DNA from: Zerene cesonia
Lineage: Eukaryota > Arthropoda > Insecta > Lepidoptera > Pieridae
Reading direction: 5' to 3'
Length of the DNA: 64,000 bases
NCBI RefSeq assembly: GCF_012273895.1
Contig: NC_052102.1
Span: 2,192,917 to 2,256,916 of the forward strand
This document shows, piece by piece, positions 43,455 through 56,632 of this stretch. Under the pieces are notes generated by a model. It did not search any database. It was not told the origin of the DNA and worked only from the letters and a program-made list of their open reading frames with translations. The number at the start of each line of letters is the position of its first letter. Within the stretch, counting starts at the first letter, position 1. The position numbers and the translations under genes were made by a program.

Positions 43455-44698
43455 ATTATTAATCATCATTATGTGAGTGATGTCAATATCCAATACACAT
43501 TCACTTATACAGACCATTTCTGTTTTTATTTAGTTTCATATTAGAATTTAATTTTCGTTTATTCCATGTTTCTTATATTTTTGTATATTCTCATACAGTT
43601 TGAGTGTGAAATTAAATGCTTTTCTTTCTTTCTATCCATTTAAGTATTTTATAATATTAAGTGTCACCAACATTTCAATAACATTTTTTCTGTAGGAGAA
43701 TTTAACCATATAACTAGATATACTATTAGATATAATAATTCGATAACCATTATTCAAACAATTTTAATCTGTCAGAAGATATTCATTCAACATTACTTTT
43801 ATTCTTCATAGTAAAATATGTTGGTTCTTAAATATATGGCGTTTCTATATAATTTATTAGTGGTCAGTGCAAGATACATAATGGTAGAATTTTTGAAAAC
43901 GGCCTTGTAGTTTTTGAGTGGGAACTATACAAACGTATATACATAAACACAAATTTATATTAAGTCATCTATATTGTGAATTCAAACGCATTTATCCTTC
44001 ATCGCTACGTAGTTTAAAGGCTTCAAATAACATTTAAAACAAATTCGTTAGAGAAAAACACACAAATAATAAAAAGAATTAAGATTGGATTACGGTTAAT
44101 GGGTTTCTAATACTTTTATCGGGTATATGGATATTGTTTACATAGATAATATCGATATGGGAGCGTTATTAAAGTATAAGGAAGTGTGGACGCTGACGGG
44201 TGTGTCGGATATTATAGTGCCACTATTTATTATCTTAGAAATCGCAATACGATATCTAGTGGTTTAATTATCAATATATGATTTATTACAATGTTTATGA
44301 CCTATATGGGTACCATATTATTTTACTAAATTTTCTATCGAATAGTGGTTGATAAGAGATAAATAATACACGTTAAATATATCTTTACGTAAATGATGAT
44401 ATAAGTAAATTTATGAACAAGATTCGAAAGAGAAGGAAAGAAACAATATATTTAGCGTCTTCTTGTTAACCTATAATTATAAACGAAATAAGTTTGCCTA
44501 GGTGATAATAAAAAATACTTATTATTAAATGAATATGTACAATCACGTGCGTAATTACGTAATCCGCATAAAAAGTCAAGAAACTGTTACTGGGAACTTT
44601 CATAAACATATGATAAATTTATTAAGTGTACTCGATAATTTTAAAAATGTAAAATGAATGGATATTACAATATTGTTATCAACTATTATAATATTTTA
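43455..44698. other. No gene recognised
   Basis: AT-rich. Confidence 0.4.
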
Positions 44699-44731
44699 GT
44701 AGCGGTCCGTCCCGGCTTCGCCTGTGGTACA
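44699..44731 (-). mobile_element. Helitron 3'-hairpin fragment
   Basis: TAGCGGTCCGTCCCGGCTTC then GCCTGTGGTAC, the 3' end of the GGACCG-end family, with nothing recognisable after it. Confidence 0.6.
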
Positions 44732-45499
44732 TTTATTATTGTTTATCCAGATTCCAGAGATTTACACGTTCAAACAATCTCCTCAGTTGTATAGTAGTAT
44801 GGAATAATACGTCAATACATGGGTAGACAATTATATCACCTAACTAATTGTAACTGTTATACACAAATCACATTTTTTAATAGATCTGCAAAATTCCTTC
44901 TATATTTCGGTAGCTGTCGATACAATAAAAGAAAAATATTAAATTTATTTTAAATATATGTATAGCTCAAACAAAATTAATGTAATTGAAAATGAATACT
45001 ACCAGAAGCAACCATTATATATCCTTTTAAACACAAACGTTGTCTTTTGTAAGCGATTATTGTCTCTCTGATAGAATTTAGATGAAAACTTCGTTAATTA
45101 ATATTTTCACCGGAATTGGATTAAGTTTGCCTGATATCAAATTTGAGAGACAACAAATGTCTCGTGCGAAATGGATGTTTATTTTAAACTTACAAGGAAA
45201 TTTATAACAAGATCTAAGTTCTATAAGTAAGCTTTAACTCTTGATACGTAGAAGATTACGGTTTTGAATGTGTTTAGAAGAGTTTTATGACAACAACATA
45301 AACATTATTCAAATCTTTCTTTAACTACGTTTTGCATATTAGTTATACAACACTGCATCAGCATTATGATTAAACTGTATAGCTTCTTATTATTTATTAT
45401 CATTACCATTATATGAATTATAGATATGGAGGATAACAAGATATAACAAATTATTAAGAATGCTTAATAATTTATTGTATCTGAAAACCGTTTGTATAA
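44732..45499. other. No gene recognised; small inverted repeat
   Basis: AT-rich. An 11-bp inverted repeat AAATTATTAAG lies at 45448-45458 with its complement at 45463-45473. Confidence 0.4.
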
Positions 45500-45704
45500 T
45501 CCCTATTCATATTATAAAGACGAAAGTGTATCTGTCTAGGTGTCTCATCTTCACACCTAAACTGCTCAACCAATTTCAAAAACAGTCCGAAAACCGACAA
45601 TGGGCGTTGTTTTTATATGAAAATTCCACGTAAATAAAACTATGCAGATACAAGGGACTATATTCTCCTTTCAATACGCAAGTGAACCTGCGAGCTGAGG
45701 GCTA
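45500..45704 (+). mobile_element. Helitron, GAGGGCTAG family
   Basis: 205 bp: TCCCTATTCATATTATAAAG after A, 'TCACACCTAAACTGCTCAAC', 'CCGACAATGGGCGTTG' and GCGAGCTGAGGGCTAG|T. Confidence 0.78.
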
Positions 45705-46027
45705 GTATAGTTTAATAAATCGGTTTAATTTAACCGTTCACAATACGAAGCGGCATAAGATGGATATAATAAGTAGCTTTCATTATATTTCGCAGCGTTC
45801 TATAACTTCATATATGCTTTATGTCGTTGTCATTTTGATATATTTAAATGAAGCACTTTTAGAGTATTGCGTAACTTTCTCTTCGTCGACAATTGCTCGA
45901 ACAAGACTCCACAACATTTAAGTTTAAATTCGCCTTCATTTAAATTCATTAATTTAGTGAACTCAGCACCATTGCATTTAATTATCAAATGCTCTACTAG
46001 ACTATAGACAAATAAAAGATTCATATA

Positions 46028-46052
46028 TCCTACTAATATTATAAATGCGTAT
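46028..46052 (+). mobile_element. Solitary Helitron 5' terminus
   Basis: TCCTACTAATATTATAAATG after A, then unrelated sequence. Only the first about 25 bp of a main-family element remain. Confidence 0.6.
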
Positions 46053-46167
46053 TGTTAGTTTTAATAGAATTAGAATATAAAGCATATGAAAGCAAATAAA
46101 TAATATACAAAAAACTCGACCATGATGGCTTTGATGGAAATATTAATTATGTTTCCTTTAAAAAACT

Positions 46168-46263
46168 AAAAGAATAGAAAAAATTCGATTACTGAGGTGG
46201 GATGGGTGGCGCAGAGGTCAAGCGTTACCACAAAGACATGGGTACCAATTCCGCCTTACGATC
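46168..46263 (+). mobile_element. tRNA-like retroposon, diverged copy 6
   Basis: AGAATAGAAAAAATTCGATT, ACTGAGGTGGGATGGGTGGC, GCAGAGGTCAAGCG (A-box-like) and GGGTACCAATTCCGCC (B-box-like), in sense. It matches the layout of copy 3 read on its minus strand. Neither the ACTAAAAATTAAA tail nor a duplication is present. Confidence 0.6.
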
Positions 46264-46404
46264 TATTTATTTTCTATTTAACTGTTAAATATTTACAATA
46301 TTAAATACATAGTTATGCTATGTGTTCATTCACATTGCTTTAACTAAATATTCAAAAACCGTGGCAATAGCGCTAAAAATAACAAGATATAATATAAATA
46401 CCCA

Positions 46405-46471
46405 TAATAATGTAATGTGATAAAAATTGCGTAAATAAAATTCAGGTAATTTTTATCACATTAGATTATTA
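46405..46471. repeat. 24-bp hairpin with one mismatch, 19-nt loop
   Basis: Left arm 46405-46428 (TAATAATGTAATGTGATAAA and AATT), right arm 46448-46471. A single G/C mismatch position. AT-rich flanks. Confidence 0.82.
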
Positions 46472-47671
46472 CAGCTATTTACACATACCGTAGGTATCCA
46501 AAATGGATTGGCAATTCCATTAATAAAGCGCGTGACGTGCGAAATGAATAGAAATACATTGTTACATGAATTTCTTTCAGATAAATTATACGAGACTCAT
46601 TTCTTTGACGTTACGATTCTTTTGCATTCATTCATTACTTTTCACCCACATCTTCGCTCGTCAAAGGAAATTCTCATGGGATTTCGTTTCACCGCGGTTA
46701 AACGTAGCCTATATCACTCTAGCCTCCCAGCTATCCCACGACAGAAAATCATATCATAAAATCGATCCATTGCGACGTGACAAAAAACTTCTTCTTTTAC
46801 AATTTCAACATTCAAAACTGATTTCACATCTAAATATAAAAACAAGCACCATATTTCTGGTCGGGTCATTCAAACCTCTATAGAACCCTCAGTTGCGTGA
46901 ATCCGACACACACTTGACCGATTTAATATAACCGTTAATCGCTTGAAACTCGTAAAATGATTTTCCTGACATCAAAAGCGTTTTAACTCTAATTTGATAG
47001 CTGTATACACAAATATTTTTAATATAAACAATTTAACCAAGACCTTATTCATCGACTGATCTTTTATAACGTGTTATTTTAAAAATAAATTTATTAATAT
47101 TTAGCTGTATTAGAATTTGTTACATTCAAACATTTATTTAATCAGCAAGGTTTCATAATAATTTAACACCGGTCCAAAAAAGTTTGAAACAAAGCAGTTT
47201 CTACAGAGCAGAGCCGGGAAGAAGATATGTATTTTCATACCGGCATATTTTTCGTCTGTCCAATAACTTTAAAGATAAGAATGGTGAAAGATATCTTAAT
47301 GTTCCTGTGAAAATGAACTTTTTCACTCAGATACGGCAGCGCTGGAATATTGATGCAAATAGATTTATAATACGGTCTGTATGATAGATACTTTTGAGCT
47401 GGTTATTAAGCTATTGAAGCTCTTAAGAAGTGAACATCTCAAGAGGAAATAAAAAAAGGAATTTATAATTTAAAAAACAAACTATCCAAACAATAGATTT
47501 GAATAAATAATATGTTAAAAATACTACAAAAATATTACACACAAGCATTGACAAACACACACGTATATATTCTTTTGTTTATGATTATGGACGAATTTTC
47601 AGCACTAGGCTATTACTGGCTATACTTAAAACATTTCGTTAGGTTATTGCTGTACACACTATATTATATTT
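46472..47671. other. No gene recognised; decayed Helitron-like patch
   Basis: 46680-46790 (TTTCACCGCGGTTAAACGTA, CCTATATCACTCTAGCCTCC, ATCGATCCATTGCGACGTGA) resembles the interior of a Helitron, but no termini are left. The rest is AT-rich. Confidence 0.4.
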
Positions 47672-47876
47672 GAGAGATTTTGAATGAATTCAATCACGAC
47701 ACAGGATTCGAACCCGCGTCTTTTTGTCAACCGTAGCTACTACGCCTAGCCTCTCGGCCACCCGTGATCCCGCCTCAGCAATCGAATTTCTTCTACTCTT
47801 TCGGTTTTTTGTGCCTAAGGGACACACCAAAACTTCTCAGTTATAAAGCATTTCAATGCTATAAAACTAAAAATTA
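47672..47876 (+). mobile_element. tRNA-like retroposon copy 5, 5'-inverted
   Basis: Opens GAGAGATTTTGAATGAATTC (antisense) and contains the tRNA-like part on the minus strand (GATCACGGGTGGCCGAGAGG, B box GGGTTCGAATCC). It continues antisense to CTAAGGGACACACC, then switches near 47828 to sense AAAACTTCTCAGTTATAAAG, GCATTTCAATGCTATAAAAC and ACTAAAAATTA. Flanks CTATATTATATTT and CGATATATATTTT could be a decayed duplication. Confidence 0.82.
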
Positions 47877-50504
47877 CGATATATATTTTCGAATAGACAA
47901 TAGACATTTTAATTATCTACACAATGGGTACCATTTCTTAGATCATTAGTCCTTTTCAAGAATAAAATAAGAAAAGAGCTAACACACGGAACACGAAATC
48001 TACAAACCGTGAAAAAGAAAATTAGACGGCCCGTCTTCAAAGTTTATCAATTACTCTACAAAGACGTCTTCGCCAAATCTCTATTCACTTGTTGAAAGAA
48101 TTTACCATATTGAAGTAGATTGAAATTAGATTAGATATAAAAAAGAAATGTTTTTATTGATGAAATTTTCTGTCTGCCATTTGAATTTGTAAGAATTTAT
48201 TATAATTTGCCACTCGTGTTTATAGAAATAAGAGAATATAAGAGGAATAATATAAGATGTCGAAGAAAACGGCGATCTTAACGAGGAAATTAATGTTACA
48301 TTTAACATTTTTTGTTACACTTAGTAAATCTACCAGTATTATAACATTCATATATTGTACGAATGTTTTACATACAAAATACAACACATTACATAACAAG
48401 TAATAAGATCTGAATATATTATATAAGTGAAGTATTAGCAACATTTGATTTCAAAAGAATCAATAATCATCCAAGAATAAATAATTTATATAATATAAAA
48501 AATACACGAACCTAGAATTTCCTAAGAAACACTATCAAAGTACCAATGTACTGTGTACAATAAATAATCAAAAAGTACCAGTACCTTTCTTGCTTCAAGT
48601 ACCTTTACGGCCTCGAACTTAATTTAAAATGCAGAACAAACCTTCTATAAATCTCCTTCTGAATCAGATTGTTGTCTCAAGAAGCTTACGTTCTCTCTCT
48701 AATGCTAAACCAAAATACATCCAAATTTGGTAAGAGATTTAAACGTGTAAATGTATACATTTATAATATATCGGATTAGTGCTTAAGCAGCTGTTTGGAC
48801 CAAAACATTTACGCTTACTCCAAGTTACGCATAAGTAATAAGATCCGGTAAGTACATCACTGTAAGTAAGTACAATTAAGCACCGGCTCATGTCATTGTG
48901 TTTCGCGACAAAGGTTCTACTTCGTACGAAATATTAAGCGAGTCTCGAGTATTTGAAACGGAAAGTTTTTATCCCCTGTTTTTTGAGCTTCAATCTAAAT
49001 GTTATTTGCGTTGATAAGACCATTTCACTCTAATTTGTTTTTCTTTCTTAATGAGAGGAGTCGTTGTATTGTTTATTCAATTCAAAATATATCACTTTTA
49101 TCTGAGCGTCGCGTTCATAATTAAAGTAATTATATCTACCTGTGTACAATAATACAACAGTTGTAATTTTAGTTTAAGCACACTTTCTTGTGCCATAACA
49201 ACGTTCTGAAAATTAGATCGTTCACTATCTATATTCGGATAATTGATAAAGTTTTTCATTAATAGAATGTTTTTCCTGAAATTATTATTACAACATTGTT
49301 AAAATAAGTAGTTTGAAAACTTAAATTAAGGCTTAACGCAAATTAAAAGTACAAGCAAAAATTAAATAGAAGATTAATTCAGTGACTCTGATAACACACA
49401 ATCACATGTACCTGCAGCAGGCACAAAATAATGACCTAATAATGAAGGAAATAATGTTGATTCACCGCATTTTTACTGATGTTTTATCACATTTAAAGAG
49501 CATTAAGACCCTGATGGCATTTCGAGATAGGGCGGAAAGGTTTGACATGTGGCCCTTACTTCTCACGATGCGATAAATTTCTGTTAATATGTTACTATTT
49601 TACACTGGTCTTTTGATAGAAGGATATTTTCATCCTCGTCTTGAGACTTTCCAGATGTATCGAATTAAATGGATTACGCAACTAAGATAGTTTATATTTA
49701 CTGTCGAAGATGGAGAAAAATGGGACATAATATTTGCGGTAAGGATAAGGGATACAATAATGAAATGAAATGAAAACAAGAATAAAATAAATACACCATT
49801 ATTTATTTTTGGCATTTATTCCCCCATACTATGAAAGACTTGCGTATTTTATGTAAACAAATTACTCGCATATAAGCATAACAATATAGAAATATATGAT
49901 CTAACAATTAGTGGTCGAAGAACCACACTTACTATGATACTGCGACTGATGTGAAACTATTTTTTATGCAGAATTTCATGAACTGAATAAAACTGGGGAT
50001 CTTAAATTATATAATTGGCACGTATTTCCACAGTTTACTCACTATCCGACTGTAAATTGTGTCTCATCCGCTGCTCTAACAAATTCAATAACAAAATATT
50101 CTCATCAAGTGCTGAATGCAGTCGACAAGTCGCTCAAAAAGCAGATATTCTAAATTCATTTATACGCAAAAGCGTAGGTCTCAGTAATTAATTAGCCTCG
50201 TATCCGCTGAAAACGGCTCTTGTGTTTTTCATAGAATAAATTTTGTTTATTGATCACTTCCGACATGGAATAACAGCGTAAGATCAAACACTCCTCATTG
50301 AGTACTTACGACACTTTGTTATACCACTGCGGATCCGTTTAACATCGTTTGAAGCTATGATTAATGATTCCCGATTCGCGCACGTTTATTTCAATAACAT
50401 TGTACGGATATGAATAGACTTGATTTGGGATGTGTATGCGGCGTACCAATTAGTTGTATTTACTTTGATTTCGTGAGGATGAGTTTCATTATGGTTATTC
50501 TTAT
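47877..50504. other. No gene recognised
   Basis: About 2.6 kb of AT-rich DNA. The frame at 49382-49576 (64 codons) is more balanced than most but resembles nothing I know. Confidence 0.45.
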
Positions 50505-50690
50505 TTCATCATCAGCTCATTATGGTCCCGCTGTAGGGACTCAGAAGGGTTCAAGCCACGCTGCCTGAGTACGGGATGGCAGCTAATGCCACATGTCGTC
50601 GAAGTATTTTTAATTAATTCAGTTTCCTCACGATTATGAATTTTCGGTGTTTCGAACAGTGGTGATTTATTTGTTTAGATAAGTGGAAAA
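50505..50690 (-). mobile_element. GATGAT-tailed SINE, diverged and 5'-truncated
   Basis: TTTCATCATCAGCTCATTAT, GTCCCGCTGTAGGGACTCAG, GAAGGGTTCAAGCCACGCTG, GCCACATGTCGTCGAAGTAT and CGAACAGTGGTGATTTAT follow the order of 14708-15009 with many changes. The tRNA-like head is absent. Confidence 0.68.
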
Positions 50691-50715
50691 ATGTAGGTAA
50701 ATAAGCGTAGACGTA

Positions 50716-50797
50716 GACGTAGGAATCTGACACAACTTACGACCACTTCCCCGGGAGCCATGGGTATCTATGTTCTAATATCGAACATAGCTACCCA
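50716..50797. repeat. Unclassified repeat 'GTAGGAATCCGACATAA', copy 2, with hairpin
   Basis: GTAGGAATCTGACACAACTT, CCACTTCCCCGGGAGCCATG, GGTATCTATG. It ends in a 15-bp inverted repeat with one mismatch (TGGGTATCTATGTTC at 50761-50775, complement at 50783-50797). Confidence 0.58.
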
Positions 50798-51263
50798 ATA
50801 GTCTACTTAATAATTTTTGAAATTATATGCTCAAAAGCATAATACATTTGAATTTACCCACCCTCTGTTAATTCACTCACCAGCAACTTTATTATAAACC
50901 GAAATGCTATTATAATTGTCCAAGCATAAATAAGAAATACTGAACCAGTTTTGTTTACACGCGACGTCTATTTCGTATATACTCGATAAAAGAAAATCAG
51001 TAAAACAATCGAATACCAGCATATTCGTGACTTTCTTCCGTGCAACCACTTGAAACTTTAGTGATTATAGTTAAAAGTTACGTGAAAAAATGTTGGAATC
51101 CCTTAACGAATGTCTAACAACATCATATTAGATCTTATATTTATATTTATGTTTGTAATGTATAAACTTGGTCCATTCTTCGACCAAATGAATTTGAACA
51201 GTCATAATTCGGACGAATCCATCATCAATGCGGCTTGATTCCGTCAAGTCACACAGTGGGATT
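50798..51263. other. No gene recognised
   Basis: AT-rich. Confidence 0.35.
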
Positions 51264-51340
51264 TTAGTCGGTAGGAATCCGACATAAACCGCGGCCTCTT
51301 CCCCGGGGGTCGTGGGTATCTATGCAAGATTTCCCCACTT
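51264..51340. repeat. Unclassified repeat 'GTAGGAATCCGACATAA', copy 3
   Basis: TTTAGTCGGTAGGAATCCGA, CATAAACCGCGGCCTCTTCC, CCGGGGGTCGTGGGTATCTA and TGCAAGATTTCCCCAC. The best-preserved of the three copies. Confidence 0.62.
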
Positions 51341-54300
51341 AAAAAAAAAGGATATAGGTCCCCAGCGGACGTGGAGGAAAAAAATACAATTGAATTGAAA
51401 TACTCCTTCTGCTGGGAACGTGGTGAGCTAAAAATACAAGAAAAATTTGAGATCACTTACTCACATTACTAATATAGTAATCCATTCATATATTCCACGT
51501 ATATGTTGTATCCAATTTCCTTATTAGTAACATTTAAGTCTAATAAATTAATATTATAGACAAAGAAATAATTATACATATTATAAGGTGCTAATAACAA
51601 CACTTGAACTTATATCCACTGAGGGGATCATATCACACGTAAATATCCAACTGTGAAAGAATTTTTGAAATCGGAGATTTTTTTTTTCAGAGATGAGCGC
51701 CTTCAAACAATGAAATAAACTCTTCAGCTTTAAATTATTAGGTAGGTAGGTACGATAAGATAAGTTTAGAGTGAAATGCTCGTGTCACAGTGTTATTTTC
51801 GATACACAAAAAAGCTTAAAAAACGACTTTGGATATTTTTTATAAAACATTTTATGTAGGTAGATAATTATATTCTGTACGTCTGAGAATAAGTTGTACA
51901 CTTTTTTAAGCGTCTGTAAGCTATAATGAACAAAAAATGACAAAAAGCCACTGTTACAGTTTTGATATTAAGTTATACAATGGATAATAACGAAATAACA
52001 TAAATAAAATTGTAGTTCTTCTGCCGTCGATAAAGTGTGGTTGGATCTATTATATCATGGGATGACCTGTTTTCCAAAGCGGTTCGATCGTAATGAAATC
52101 TAAAGTCCGAAGGAAAAAGTCTAAGGATTAGATGTGTTTTTCCAAGAAATCGTGGAATGCTTCTTATTTTATAACCGTCGAATAAGTTTTTAGTCTCCTT
52201 AATTTTTGCTTTGTATGAATTTTCGTTTTGTGAAATTTGACTGTAACATTAATTTATTTCATTGATTCGTTACTTTTTTCCCGTCGAAACCGGACCACAT
52301 ATCTGCAAGGATCCTACCTCTGCAAATAGTGATCACGTACTATCAGACATTCTTAATAAAGCCAGCTCGCTCTAAATAAACAAAATTTTTAGAAACAAAT
52401 AAAAATTTAACTTATATTATAAACATCTATATACTACGTACCTTATCATCATCATTTTACTTTAACCTTGTAATATGTAATTTTTGAGTGTAATTTTAAA
52501 ATGAGGCTGTTGCCTCATTACTTATTAGTAATGATTTTAAGATTCATATCATTAATATTAGCATAGATTCGTTAAGTCAATTAATTGGGCTTTGTGAGCT
52601 CTAATTAAATAAAAAAACATAATAAAATTACAATTTCCTTAAACATAACAAGGTAAAATAAACAAACATAATTCCATGAATTAACCCAGTCCACTGATCA
52701 ACGGTACTGATTCGATTCCAGCGTCCACGTCCCAAAACGTTTTATAATAAAATTATTTTAACAGCAGGTGACATGTTTTTATTGCAAACATGAATTTCTG
52801 GTATTTTTGTATCCATTGTTTGTATTCATTACATTTTATAAAATTTTAGTACATAATCGAGTGCCATAAATAATTAAGGTGTTCTGTGGATGACATCAAC
52901 TTCCGAAAAATGAAGTATTACTTGGACTTTCAACTGCATCATTAATATCATACATAAATACTCACGTACTTATTTTTTTATATCGAGTAAAATATAAAAA
53001 CAATCCTTTGAAATGTTTATTTTGTAGTATCGAACAGATTTTTAAATAAAATGTAGAATTTAAAGGTATGCTACAGATTGCAACTGCACATTTATATGGA
53101 TTTTACACGCGATACTATCATTGGAGTCTCGAATGCCCCGAGATATAAATGCATCGTATTTTGGCAATAACGATGGCAAATAACGCCTGGAAATATGAAC
53201 CATTCATGTAATATTTTGACTGCCTCCTTGTGCGCTGTGGCTGCGATGTGATTATAGAACTTGGGGGACTTGCAAAGATAACATAATTATCTCGATCTGG
53301 TATATATATGGTGGTCTGGTTCTTGTCCATAAAGAAAATCGATCAGTGAACCAAGTGTATAACATTTGCTCCATCCATATATACAGGACTTCAATTTTTA
53401 AGTAAGAATTTGGTAAAATTTAAACTTCATTTTATAAATGTTAAAGTTGAACTCATGAATATCTTTATAACTCATAATAAAATTACAGTATTGAAACATA
53501 GTTGTAATATTCAACGTAGTTAAATATTTACTTAAATAAACATTCTGGATTCCATAAACTAAAATCCACTTGAAAGTTAACACGAAACATTCGTTTACAT
53601 TTCGTATGACATTTCGTGTAAGCACCAAAATGTACTGAACAATAAGCATTCAATCGACACTGATTTGGCACATACGTAAAACAAGTATCTGCAATTTATG
53701 GAACAATGCCAACGCTATACGAAGACTTAACTGAAGCCTATAACAACATGAATACATAATATCATGTGAAGTGGTTATGTAACAAAATGTAAATAATGTT
53801 GATACTGCTTGGGGGTGCTTCAAGGGTCTATATTTTGTCAACTTTAATATCTCATGTATATTAATGATATACGACTTATTGAGTAATGTATGTCGAAGGA
53901 ATATCATACAGTTTATTTTTATAATACCGTATAAAGTATCACAAATACTAGAAATAAACATTTTATTAATTATTCGAGACATAATAAATGTGAGGATTAA
54001 ATTATGAAATATGTAATTGGCATGAACACTTTAAAATGAAATTTATTTAACTGTGGTATTATTTATGCATTTATGACAATTTCTCGTTGGAAAATGGACT
54101 CAGATCATTGTCTTGTTTTATTAATTTTCTTATTTACCTAATTGTTACTTACAAACAACTATATACCATATTTAGCTTTGATGCAGTTTGATAATTTTTT
54201 TAAGTATTTATCACCTTTAATTTAGATTATGTGTGCATATTATAGTTTATCTCACAAAACTTTAGATACCTTATACCAAATTGAGATTTCATAAAGAGTT

Positions 54301-54735
54301 TCTTTCTCATGAAGCTTCAGAATTTCAATTTTAAGATTATCGGTTGAATAAGTTACGCATGGTTGAGAAACAGATATCCAAACTCAACTTATTAGACTTC
54401 TCTGCTGCCAAACAACTAAACTCGAGATACACTTCTTATATGTATACACATCATACTAATATTAATAATAGCATATACTTTTACATTTTTCAACTTCAAT
54501 AAAAAATTGTTACACAAACAAATTTTTAAAATCCTAAAATCCTAAGAATGATGTTTGTAATTCCTTATTTGTTTAAATCAAATTCTAGCAATTCTTCATT
54601 TTATATTTATCGTTATTATAGATGTATCACATATATTTGCTAACTGGTTTATATATTTACCTTTTTTTCTTGTTCAATGCTGAAAAATGTAATAGTGAAT
54701 AATTGTGGAGGGAAGAAGGCTCCTCTGGTCAAAAA
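51341..54735. other. No gene recognised
   Basis: 3.4 kb of AT-rich DNA, the longest quiet stretch. Minus-strand frames at 53118-53330, 53398-53649 and 53650-53982 have no recognisable family and lack repeats. Confidence 0.5.
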
Positions 54736-54860
54736 TAAATTCAAATTCAAACATTTACTCATTCAGTTAGACTTCTTATGAAAGCGCTGTTGGATCGTCA
54801 AAATACATTATAATATTTGCCACCGGTTAGGAACGCAGGAAAGTAAGGGAATCGCAAGCA
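54736..54860. repeat. Old retroelement 3'-end fragment
   Basis: AAATTCAAATTCAAACATTT, TTATGAAAGCGCTGTTGGAT, CGTCAAAATACATTATAATA and TTTGCCACCGGTTAGGAACG. The AAATTC iteration followed by GTCAAA and TTTGCCACCGGTTCGGAA is a combination I know from widespread moth retroelement ends. Strongly diverged. Confidence 0.5.
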
Positions 54861-56074
54861 AGAGACTCTGTGATCACTCTGCAAACAGTCGAAACCGTTG
54901 AACTTTCATCTTAAAGAATTCAGCCAGTATAAATTATTTACTCAAATATTATTATCAAAACATATAAAATTTATACCGAAAATCGAAGATTCGCGGCGTA
55001 GTTTTAGGGTCGCAACGACGTCGAAATATTGATTATATTAAACCACTATTTAATCAGTCTAAAACGTTTTTAAGCAGGGTCTACGTCTATTAATTAATTA
55101 TTGTTAACAAAGCGATTAGGCTCGCGTGTTGTTTGTGGTTAGCAATAATTAGTTAAAATGACATCGCTTTATTTGTTTGTTTGTTTCTTTAATTTCACGT
55201 AATGTTACCAGCATTGTGGCGTTGACAGTAAAAAATCGACAAAAGGGGTGAACCCTTTTTTCAGCACTCGATGACAAATTGAAATAATGGTGCTGGTACA
55301 ATAAATACCAGCAATTGGAACTCTTATACATGCGTCATGTACGTCTGTCCGTCCGAAAATCGCCACTATTCGGAAACTATAAAGACTACAGGATTGAAAC
55401 TTGGTAGTTTATTGAATTCTGAGAATCACATCACGAATTATGTACAAAAATACCAAAAAAAAAACATTAAAATGTATTTCCTATACTTAGAAATTTATCT
55501 ATTTCACGTTTTGTTTTCATTATTCTAAAGTATCGAATAAATTCACAAATTGTTTTAGTAGAAAGGCATTAAACACTCACTGTGTTTCTTAATGTCTTCC
55601 TACTACTAATATTGATAATAGTAATTGTGAAGCTACAAGAAGGTGTCCAACATTTCAGATAGTTACGTGAGTCAAAGCCCTGTCTATACATGTTAATACA
55701 ATTTATAAGCCATTAACAGTTAATTAATGCTACTTCGTGACCTGGAATTAAACTCAATATTGGCTTTAATCAACCAAAAGGGTATTAATAGAGCCTATGT
55801 AAATGTAATCTCCTATTATATAGGCACGTATGTATTGCACACTTGTATTCTGTATAAAATCGGTTACACAACATTTTTAATGATATTTTTTTCACGATTT
55901 ATTCATGAGTCATTTAAAATATTATCTATCCCGACTTTAAAATCCGTAAAAAACTCTTATTTCGTCCAAATTTTAATATACTCGTGTAAAATCAAACACT
56001 AGAAAATACTTTAACAGATATCAAGGAGAGGAACTGACATTCATATCCACTCATGGAATACGAGTATTTAGTAA
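54861..56074. other. No gene recognised; short repeat relics
   Basis: 55326-55430 (GTACGTCTGTCCGTCCGAAA, AGACTACAGGATTGAAACTT) resembles insect repeat debris. 55973-56010 (ATACTCGTGTAAAATCAAAC, ACTAGAAAATACT) is a reversed arm of the TIR element at 25955 and 58752. Confidence 0.4.
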
Positions 56075-56257
56075 CTAGCGGTGCTTCCCGGCTTCGCTCG
56101 TGGTACTTATATAGCCTATAGCCTTCCTCAATAAATGGTCTATCTAACACTGAAATAATTTTTCAAATCGGGCCAATAGTCCCTGTGATAAGTGCGTTCA
56201 TACAAACAAAATATTATATATAATAATAAATAGCTTTATAATATTAGTAAGTAGAGA
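56075..56257 (-). mobile_element. Helitron, GGACCG-end family
   Basis: CTAGCGGTGCTTCCCGGCTT after A, 'CCTTCCTCAATAAATGGTCT', 'GTGATAAGTGCGTTCATACA' and TTTATAATATTAGTAAGTAG then AGA|T. Reverse of the 5127-5287 family. Confidence 0.82.
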
Positions 56258-56459
56258 TGACAGGAAATTTTTCGATTTTTAAAACATTGATGTCTTACTA
56301 TTTTCAAATATATAAATGAACAATCAAGGTCGTAGTGTATAAACAGTAGTACTTTTGTGTGAACAACTGTTTGTAGTAAGTGTTAATAGATTATATTCTA
56401 TTACTACATTTAACTTATAGACTTATTCACAGTCTGATCAGGGACTCTGTGTTATGTAA
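56258..56459. other. Spacer between two Helitrons
   Basis: AT-rich, about 200 bp, nothing recognised. Confidence 0.3.
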
Positions 56460-56632
56460 CTAGCTGTTCGCCGTGGCTTTTCCCGTGGTACAAACATTGC
56501 CAATGTCAGTCAGTGAGATTGCACCTTTGTAATCGAGAAAGAATTTGAAATCGGTCCAGTTGTTCTTGCGTGAAAACGTTGCAAACATACAAAAATATAA
56601 AAGATTCTTCTTTATAATATTAGCGTAGATGA
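56460..56632 (-). mobile_element. Helitron, CTGTTCGCC family
   Basis: CTAGCTGTTCGCCGTGGCTT after A, 'TTGCCAATGTCAGTCAGTGA', 'AAATCGGTCCAGTTGTTCTT', 'GTGAAAACGTTGCAAACATA' and TTTATAATATTAGCGTAGAT. End between 56629 and 56632. Confidence 0.8.
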
